From Betaproteobacteria bacterium (GTDB taxonomy: Bacteria > Pseudomonadota > Gammaproteobacteria > Burkholderiales > Burkholderiaceae), in contig WRHV01000020.1 in the NCBI GenBank assembly GCA_009783065.1, positions 1-15,470 on the forward strand: 15,470 bases of DNA, given 5' to 3'. Numbering within the stretch: position 1 is the first letter of the stretch; every line of letters begins with the position of its first letter. Shown one piece after another: positions 1-4,299 of this stretch. A program made the position numbers and the translations under genes. The notes below the pieces were generated by a model. The model was not told where the DNA came from, searched no databases, and saw only the letters and a list, made by a program, of their open reading frames with translations.

Positions 1-90
1 GGAAAGGTCTGGAAAGGTCTGGAAAGGTCTGGAAAGGTCTGGAAAGGTCTGGAAAGGTCTGGAAAGGTCTGGAAAGGTCTGGCAAAAGGG
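1..90. repeat. 10-bp tandem repeat, 8 perfect copies plus one degenerate, before the PAS-GGDEF gene
   Basis: The decamer GGAAAGGTCT is repeated without error eight times (1-80), and a degenerate ninth unit GGCAAAAGGG follows (81-90). The array starts at the first base of the window, so its true length is unknown. It ends 6 bases before the ATG at 97, and the degenerate unit supplies the likely ribosome binding site (AAAAGGG, 84-90). Because 10 is not a multiple of 3, all three forward frames read the same ten-residue peptide cyclically, with no stop. The frame of the downstream gene is therefore open from base 1. The copy number is probably variable by slippage; that is inference. Confidence 0.97.
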
Positions 91-96
91 TATTTC

Positions 97-2571
97 ATGG
101 AAGGCATACAACAAAATAGCTTGAGTTTCCCTGCTGAAAGCAGGCAGGATCGTTTGCGGGCTATATTTGATTCCATGACGCTGCCTTGTACGCTTTGGGG
201 GAGCGGCCACGTTCGCATTGATTGCAATCAGGGGATCGTCGATCTTTTTGGATTGTCCGGCAAACAGGAGTACCTTGACCGTTTCTTTGAACTTTCCCCT
301 GAGTATCAGCCCGATGGCAGCCTCTCGCGGGAAAAAGTCTATGAAATGCTTAACCAGGCATTTGAAACCGGCAGGCTCCGTTTTGAATGGATGTACCAAA
401 AACTTAACGGGGAACCCATTCCCTGTGAAATCACGTTAGTGCGGTTTGAGTACGAAAATGCCTACTTTTTGACAAGCAGTGTCCGTGATTTACGTGAAGC
501 CAAGGTCGCCGAACTCGAAAAATACAAAGCTGAAGAACGCTTGCGAATCTTGCTCGATTCCGTACCGCTTTCCTGCGTGCTTTTTGACGAGAATGGCAAC
601 AGACTTGATTGCAATTTGCTATCTGTTGATCTTTTTGAATTATCCGGCAAACAGGAATACCTTGACCGCTTCTTTGATTTTTCCCCTGAGTATCAGCCCG
701 ATGGCCGCCTCTCGCGGGAAAAAGCTCGTGAAATGATCAACCAGGTATTTGAAACCGGCAGGCTCCGCTTTGAATGGATGCACCAAAAACTCAATGGTGA
801 GCCCATTCCTTGCGAAGTTACCCTTGTGTGCGTCAAAGACGGCGATAATCGCATGGCGGCCGGGTACACAAAGGATTTGCGTGAAATCAAGGCAACTAAA
901 ATCGGGAAGCGTCAAGCCGAAGAGCGTGAATACTTCATGTTTAACGCCTTGCCGATGTGCTGCAATCTCTGGGACATCAACCACAACAATATTGCCTGTA
1001 ATCAGGCTGCTGCTGATCTTTTTGAACTATCCAGCAAGCAGGAATACCTTGACCGTTTCTTTGAACTTTCCCCTGAGTGTCAGCCCGATGGCCGCCTCTC
1101 GCAGGAAAAAGCCCGTGAAATGATCACGCAGGCATTTGAAACCGGCAAGGTCTGTTTTGAATGGATGCACCAAAAGCTCAACGGCGAACCCGTTCCCAGT
1201 GAAATTACGCTTGTGCGCGTCAAGGATGGCGATAGTTACGTGGTTGCCGGATACACGTATGATTTGCGGAAAGTTAAGGCAACTGAAATCGAGAAGCTTA
1301 AAGCCGAGGAGCGTGAGCACCTCATGTTTAACGCCTTGCCGCTATGCTGCAATCTCTTGGATATCGACCACAATAATATTGCCTGTAATCAGGCGGCTGT
1401 TGATCTTTTTGAACTATCCAGCAAGCAGGAATACCTTGACCGTTTCTCTGACCTTGTGCCGGAGTATCAGCCCGATGGCCGCCTCTCTCGGGAAAAAGCC
1501 CGTGAAATGATCACGCAGGCATTTGAAACCGGTTGGGTGCGATTAGAATGGATGCACCAAAAACTGAATGGCGAACCCATTCCCTGTGAAGTCACCCTTG
1601 TGCGCGTCAAAGGTGGTGAGAATGGCATGGTTGCCGGATATGCGCGGGATTTGCGGAAAATCAAAACAGTTGAAACCGAGAAGCGTCAAGTTGAGGAGCG
1701 TGAAAACCTCATGTTTAATGCCTTGCCGCTATGCTGTAATCTCTGGGACATCAACCACAATAATATTGCCTGTAATCAGGCGGCTGTTGATCTTTTTGAA
1801 TTATCCAGCAAGCAGGAATACCTTGACCGTTTCTTTGAACTTTCCCCTGAGCATCAGCCCGATGGCCGCCTCTCGCAGGAAAAAGCCGGTGAAATGATCA
1901 ACCGGGCATTTCAAAACGGCTGGGTACGCTTTGAATGGATGCACCAGAAACTGAATGGTGTCCCTGTTCCTAGTGAAATCACGCTTGTGCGCGTCAAGGA
2001 TGGCGATAGTCACATGGTTGCCGGATACACGCATGATTTGCGGGAAGTCAAGCGAACCATTTCCATGCTCAACAAAGCCAAGCAATTGGCCTTTACAGAT
2101 ACCATCACCGGCATTGCCAACCGCCACTTTTTCATGAGCAAGATTCGCAAAACGTTAACCACACTGCCGATTGACTGGGGAGTCTCTATCATAATGCTCG
2201 ACATTGACCACTTCAAGAATGTGAATGACACTCACGGTCATACTGCCGGTGACTATATTCTTAAGTCGGTCGCGCAGGAAATACAAAATACATTACGTAA
2301 ATCCGATTTTCTGGCGCGTTATGGCGGCGAGGAGTTTATTGTCATGGTCGAAGATGCAGACAAAAACCTCATTGCCGGGCTTGCCGAGCGGCTGCGCGAG
2401 AGGATTCAGCATGCTTCTTTTATATACAAAGAAAGATTAATCCCTATTACCGTTAGTGTCGGCGTTGCCATGCGCGAAGGAAACCAAACGCTTGAAGCGC
2501 TCATCGAACTGGCGGATGAAGCCTTATACCGAGCCAAGAGAAATGGCCGTAATCAGGTCGAAATCAACTGA
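97..2571 (+). CDS. Diguanylate cyclase with five tandem PAS modules (PAS x5 - GGDEF)
   Basis: This 824-residue protein should make cyclic di-GMP from two GTP in response to signals sensed by its PAS modules. I see no signal peptide or membrane segment, so it is probably cytoplasmic. Five PAS modules of exactly 129 residues occupy about 20-148, 149-277, 278-406, 407-535 and 536-664. Each carries a segment like KQEYLDRFFELSPEYQPDG and later FEWMHQKLNGEP. The GGDEF domain covers about 665-824. It has the metal-binding segment MLDIDHFKNVND, the active motif GGEEF at 743-747, and an RxxD product-inhibition site (R734-D737) five residues before it. No EAL or HD-GYP domain is present, so it looks like a pure synthase. 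The start at 97 has AAAAGGG six bases upstream. The reading frame stays open upstream through the decamer array, so an earlier start outside the window is possible. Fusion of this many near-identical PAS modules is unusual. Confidence 0.93.
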   Translation: MEGIQQNSLSFPAESRQDRLRAIFDSMTLPCTLWGSGHVRIDCNQGIVDLFGLSGKQEYLDRFFELSPEYQPDGSLSREKVYEMLNQAFETGRLRFEWMYQKLNGEPIPCEITLVRFEYENAYFLTSSVRDLREAKVAELEKYKAEERLRILLDSVPLSCVLFDENGNRLDCNLLSVDLFELSGKQEYLDRFFDFSPEYQPDGRLSREKAREMINQVFETGRLRFEWMHQKLNGEPIPCEVTLVCVKDGDNRMAAGYTKDLREIKATKIGKRQAEEREYFMFNALPMCCNLWDINHNNIACNQAAADLFELSSKQEYLDRFFELSPECQPDGRLSQEKAREMITQAFETGKVCFEWMHQKLNGEPVPSEITLVRVKDGDSYVVAGYTYDLRKVKATEIEKLKAEEREHLMFNALPLCCNLLDIDHNNIACNQAAVDLFELSSKQEYLDRFSDLVPEYQPDGRLSREKAREMITQAFETGWVRLEWMHQKLNGEPIPCEVTLVRVKGGENGMVAGYARDLRKIKTVETEKRQVEERENLMFNALPLCCNLWDINHNNIACNQAAVDLFELSSKQEYLDRFFELSPEHQPDGRLSQEKAGEMINRAFQNGWVRFEWMHQKLNGVPVPSEITLVRVKDGDSHMVAGYTHDLREVKRTISMLNKAKQLAFTDTITGIANRHFFMSKIRKTLTTLPIDWGVSIIMLDIDHFKNVNDTHGHTAGDYILKSVAQEIQNTLRKSDFLARYGGEEFIVMVEDADKNLIAGLAERLRERIQHASFIYKERLIPITVSVGVAMREGNQTLEALIELADEALYRAKRNGRNQVEIN
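154..2088 (+). repeat. Intragenic tandem array: five 387-bp PAS-coding units in exact register
   Basis: The same landmark (TACCTTGACC) falls at 271, 658, 1045, 1432 and 1819, always 387 bases apart, so all five units have identical length with no indels. Units are 154-540, 541-927, 928-1314, 1315-1701 and 1702-2088. Similarity is high at DNA level, most visibly between units 3 and 5, which points to recent amplification or gene conversion. In the second half of the unit a pattern alternates: units 2 and 4 share LSREKA and PCEVTLV, while units 3 and 5 share LSQEKA and PSEITLV. Confidence 0.95.
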
Positions 2572-2602
2572 TATTCCTCACTTTCCCCAGAGAAAAAACG
2601 GA

Positions 2603-2650
2603 TGAAACAGGGCGGCAAGCCTTGTTTCAGGCAAACTTTATTTTTCATTT
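2603..2650 (+). terminator. Probable terminator of the five-PAS cyclase gene
   Basis: A 10-bp stem (2603-2612 with 2620-2629, one G-U pair) with a 7-base loop lies 31 bases after the stop codon. It is followed, after about 8 bases, by a T-rich stretch (2638-2650). The T-tract is not directly adjacent to the stem, so this is only a moderate candidate. Confidence 0.42.
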
Positions 2651-2707
2651 TATATATAAATGTGGTTGCGAAAAAACAACAAATAGCCGTTTTTAGCCAA
2701 ACCATAT

Positions 2708-2735
2708 TTGACTATTTCCTAAAAAGAGATATAAT
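2708..2735 (+). promoter_or_regulatory. Sigma-70 promoter of the small RNA
   Basis: The -35 box TTGACT (2708-2713) and a perfect -10 box TATAAT (2730-2735) are separated by 16 bases. The expected transcription start is at about 2741-2743, exactly where the first hairpin of the RNA begins. No open reading frame follows. Confidence 0.85.
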
Positions 2736-2741
2736 GAACTC

Positions 2742-2841
2742 GTGAAGTAAATTTCAGGGGTACTTCACAGGACACAGTTACTTTCATGTTTGTGTTCTCT
2801 GCTTACGTCTTTGGCCCGTACTTCGGTACGGGCCTTTTTTT
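2742..2841 (+). ncRNA. Candidate small RNA of about 100 nt with three successive hairpins
   Basis: A self-contained transcription unit is visible: a near-consensus promoter, then three hairpins in a row. Hairpin 1 pairs GTGAAGTA (2742-2749) with TACTTCAC (2761-2768), perfect, with an 11-base loop. Hairpin 2 pairs AGGACACA (2769-2776) with TGTGTTCT (2791-2798), 8 bp with one G-U, around a 14-base loop. After a 14-base single-stranded stretch, hairpin 3 is a strong intrinsic terminator. No start codon with a ribosome site or a meaningful reading frame is present. I do not recognise the family. The compact structure suggests a trans-acting small RNA rather than a leader, because the terminator is unconditional and no gene follows on this strand until the tRNA, about 980 bases on. 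Function unknown. Confidence 0.8.
2813..2841 (+). terminator. Intrinsic terminator of the small RNA (UUCG tetraloop)
   Basis: The perfect 9-bp stem GGCCCGTAC (2813-2821) and GTACGGGCC (2826-2834) is closed by the very stable C(UUCG)G tetraloop. Seven T follow immediately (2835-2841). This is a textbook rho-independent terminator. Confidence 0.95.
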
Positions 2842-3021
2842 ATCTTATCCTGCCTGCCGGGGGTAAGGTGTGACCTTTTCCATCTGTTTCCTGGATACGC
2901 GAAAAAAAGCAGATGACCGTGTAGCGATCATTCATAAATGGTCTAATTTTTCAGGGTTAAATGCAAAAAAGGCTTAAAATAGAGAGGGTTATGCTGGAAT
3001 TAACCTGATGGAAATGAGATA
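2842..3021. other. Intergenic stretch with no recognisable gene
   Basis: Together with the elements on either side, this is the gene-free region between the first cyclase and the minus-strand gene ending at 3094. I see no convincing reading frame here. There is one short inverted repeat (GGTTA at 2987-2991 with TAACC at 3000-3004) just before the long hairpin at 3022. Confidence 0.5.
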
Positions 3022-3074
3022 GCTGTTTTGGGGTTGGGCGGCAGCAGAAAAAAGCAGCCCAACCCCAAAACAGC
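3022..3074 (-). terminator. Perfect 18-bp inverted repeat, probable terminator of the tape-measure-like gene
   Basis: Bases 3022-3039 (GCTGTTTTGGGGTTGGGC) are the exact reverse complement of 3057-3074, with a 17-base loop. The element begins 19 bases past the stop of the minus-strand gene ending at 3094, the right place for its terminator. The T-tract on that strand is poor (TATCTCATTT). On the plus strand the stem is followed by GTTTTA. It may act in both directions or be a structured element of another kind. An 18-bp perfect stem is longer than ordinary terminators. Confidence 0.5.
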
Positions 3075-3093
3075 GTTTTACAGGCATACCGGC

Positions 3094-3600
3094 TCAGTTA
3101 TCCCATTGCACGTCAATCGCCTCGCTCCACGGTGTGCGCGTCACCGCAAATATCCACGGCAATTCTCTTAGCAGCTTGTCCAAAGGTTGGGGTTGCACGC
3201 GCAGAATAGACGGCATCCCGACGTCCAGCAGTCCGCGACGTCTCAAAAAAAGGCGGCGCAAATCATCCGATGAATAGTCGCCCAATGCCACCCAATGCGC
3301 GCGCATGGCTTCCACCACCTGGTTTGCCTGTGCTTTTTCTACTGCACTTAGCGCAGGAAAAGGAGGAACAGGCTGGCCGATTGGCCAGCCGCAAAGCAGG
3401 GCATTCAAGCTCCAATCGCCTTTTGCATCATGCTCCTGATCCGCCATAAACTGGAGCAGGCGCATCGCTTTCGCATGCGTTTCTTCATTGGCAAAACGCA
3501 TCCCGTCCAAAAAGCCGAGGTTCCGGAAGCAATGCGGCAAAAAAGGCGCCAGCAAAACCAATCCGGCATTTTCAATCTCAATCGGATTTACGTTACTCAT
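3094..3600 (-). CDS. Stand-alone C-terminal module of contractile injection system tape measure protein
   Basis: This 168-residue protein matches my memory of the C-terminal region of tape measure proteins from extracellular contractile injection systems (phage-tail-like particles). It starts with ENAGLVLLAPFL (10-21). RLLQFM, then LNALLCGWPIGQPVP and HWVALGDYSSDDLRRLFLRRRG follow in family order, and it ends with LLRELPW, TPWSEAIDVQW. Full family members are usually several hundred residues long and sit among sheath, baseplate and ATPase genes. Here only the C-terminal module exists, with a clean start and stop, and none of the neighbours is an injection-system gene. No frame in the roughly 220 bases upstream looks like a missing N-terminal part. 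It is either a remnant or a small protein with its own role. A weak GAG ribosome site precedes the ATG at 3600. Confidence 0.78.
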   Translation of the reverse strand: MSNVNPIEIENAGLVLLAPFLPHCFRNLGFLDGMRFANEETHAKAMRLLQFMADQEHDAKGDWSLNALLCGWPIGQPVPPFPALSAVEKAQANQVVEAMRAHWVALGDYSSDDLRRLFLRRRGLLDVGMPSILRVQPQPLDKLLRELPWIFAVTRTPWSEAIDVQWDN

Positions 3601-3622
3601 ATGTCACTCGAAAAAAGTAGGA

Positions 3623-3651
3623 AATATAATCCTGTCATTCCGTTATTGTAA
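3623..3651 (-). promoter_or_regulatory. Possible promoter of the tape-measure-like gene
   Basis: On the minus strand, TTACAA (3646-3651) and TATATT (3623-3628) are 17 bases apart, giving a short leader of about 15 bases before the ATG at 3600. The -10 matches consensus in five of six positions; the -35 is weak. Confidence 0.4.
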
Positions 3652-3781
3652 CCCCAGGCGGATCAGCCTCATCATGGAAAAAAAACCTGTCTTTATGGAA
3701 AGAAATTGCATGTCGGAAAGAGAAAAAGTGACAGTCTTGGAGACATATGCCGCAATAAAAAAGCCCATGATGCAGATGTTT

Positions 3782-3811
3782 TTGTGTTTATACGGCAGCT
3801 AATGCTACAAT
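3782..3811 (+). promoter_or_regulatory. Probable promoter of tRNA-Leu
   Basis: TTGTGT (3782-3787) and TACAAT (3806-3811) are 18 bases apart. The start would fall about 6 bases before the mature 5' end of the tRNA. The -10 is good, the -35 poor. Confidence 0.5.
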
Positions 3812-3823
3812 TTCTTTTTTCGT

Positions 3824-3910
3824 GCCCGGGTGGTGAAATTGGTAGACACAAGAGACTTAAAATCTCTCGCCAGTAATGGCGTACCGGTTCGATTCCGGTC
3901 CCGGGCACCA
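3824..3910 (+). tRNA. tRNA-Leu (anticodon UAA)
   Basis: This is a complete class II cloverleaf of 87 bases. The acceptor stem pairs GCCCGGG (3824-3830) with CCCGGGC (3900-3906), followed by A and an encoded CCA end (3908-3910). The anticodon stem AGAGA/TCTCT (3851-3855, 3863-3867) encloses CTTAAAA, giving anticodon TAA (3858-3860). A long variable arm (about 3868-3882) is typical of leucine tRNAs. The T arm pairs ACCGG with CCGGT around TTCGATT (3883-3899). It reads UUA and, by wobble, UUG leucine codons. It stands alone, with no neighbouring tRNA gene. Confidence 0.97.
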
Positions 3911-4153
3911 TTCAATATCTAAATTTAGAAGTTTTTTCTAATTCTCATTTCAGTTTCCTGAATCCGGCACGGTCTTAAGCCAAACCGGATGGGAAAACAT
4001 GACAATAAACGAAATATCCGAAGTCGATTGAATGCAAGTCCGGATTGGACTTGAGAAATCCATGACCACCTATGGATGTTTGCCGTTTTTCGTTTTTAAC
4101 TTCCAATTCATCATAAACTCCCGGACTGGTTATCCAAAGGCGCGGAGTCATCG

Positions 4154-4175
4154 GGCTAAAAAGCCGTTTTTTTTT
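4154..4175 (+). terminator. Weak terminator-like hairpin with a nine-T run
   Basis: GGCT (4154-4157) pairs with AGCC (4162-4165) and nine T follow after one G (4167-4175). The stem is very short. It lies directly before the promoter of the second cyclase and could insulate it from upstream transcription. Confidence 0.33.
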
Positions 4176-4203
4176 GCTTGCACTGGCTTAGTGTAAATAT
4201 AAT
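4174..4203 (+). promoter_or_regulatory. Probable promoter of the PAS-GGDEF-hemerythrin gene
   Basis: TTGCTT (4174-4179) and a perfect TATAAT (4198-4203) are 18 bases apart. The leader to the ATG at 4300 would be about 90 bases and contains the GGGTC/GACCC inverted repeat. Confidence 0.55.
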
Positions 4204-4299
4204 AATGTAACAATAAGCTTTCAGTTTAAGGGTCGCGCGATGCCTTGATGACCCGACTGGCTGTATGCAATCCTATTTTAGATTCATGAAAAAAGTGTA

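Larger units (their letters stand above)
3911..4299. other. Long intergenic region with several short inverted repeats
   Basis: No credible gene is seen between tRNA-Leu and the second cyclase. Short perfect inverted repeats are present: ATCCGG (3962-3967) with CCGGAT (3985-3990), CAAGTCC (4035-4041) with GGACTTG (4047-4053), ATCCAT (4058-4063) with ATGGAT (4072-4077), and GGGTC (4230-4234) with GACCC (4250-4254). The last pair lies in the predicted leader of the cyclase. A four-codon reading frame (4286-4300, MKKV) overlaps the cyclase start by one base. I could not match this to a known riboswitch. Confidence 0.5.

Noticed and set aside
1..90. CRISPR-like array
   Set aside because: Units are 10 bp with no spacers between them, so it is a simple tandem repeat.
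640..2127. Repeated minus-strand and plus +1 frames with mutually similar peptides inside the PAS array
   Set aside because: They repeat only because the underlying DNA repeats every 387 bp; the PAS frame explains them.
3674..3802. Small plus-strand frame of 42 codons (MEKKPVFMERN...) between the tape-measure-like gene and tRNA-Leu
   Set aside because: It has a weak ribosome site and no recognisable motif, and its end reaches into the tRNA promoter. It cannot be supported, though an internal start at 3710 has GGAAAG upstream.
3693..3911. Minus-strand frame beginning MVPGTGIEPV
   Set aside because: This is the well-known false protein read from the antisense of a tRNA gene (here tRNA-Leu).
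3925..3941. TTAGAA/TTCTAA hairpin after tRNA-Leu as a terminator
   Set aside because: It is a weak AT stem with the T-run in the loop instead of after the stem; not convincing.
4103..4175. c-di-GMP (GEMM) riboswitch before the second cyclase
   Set aside because: A few short strings look similar, but the ordered consensus (GNRA loop, receptor, conserved core) is not present.
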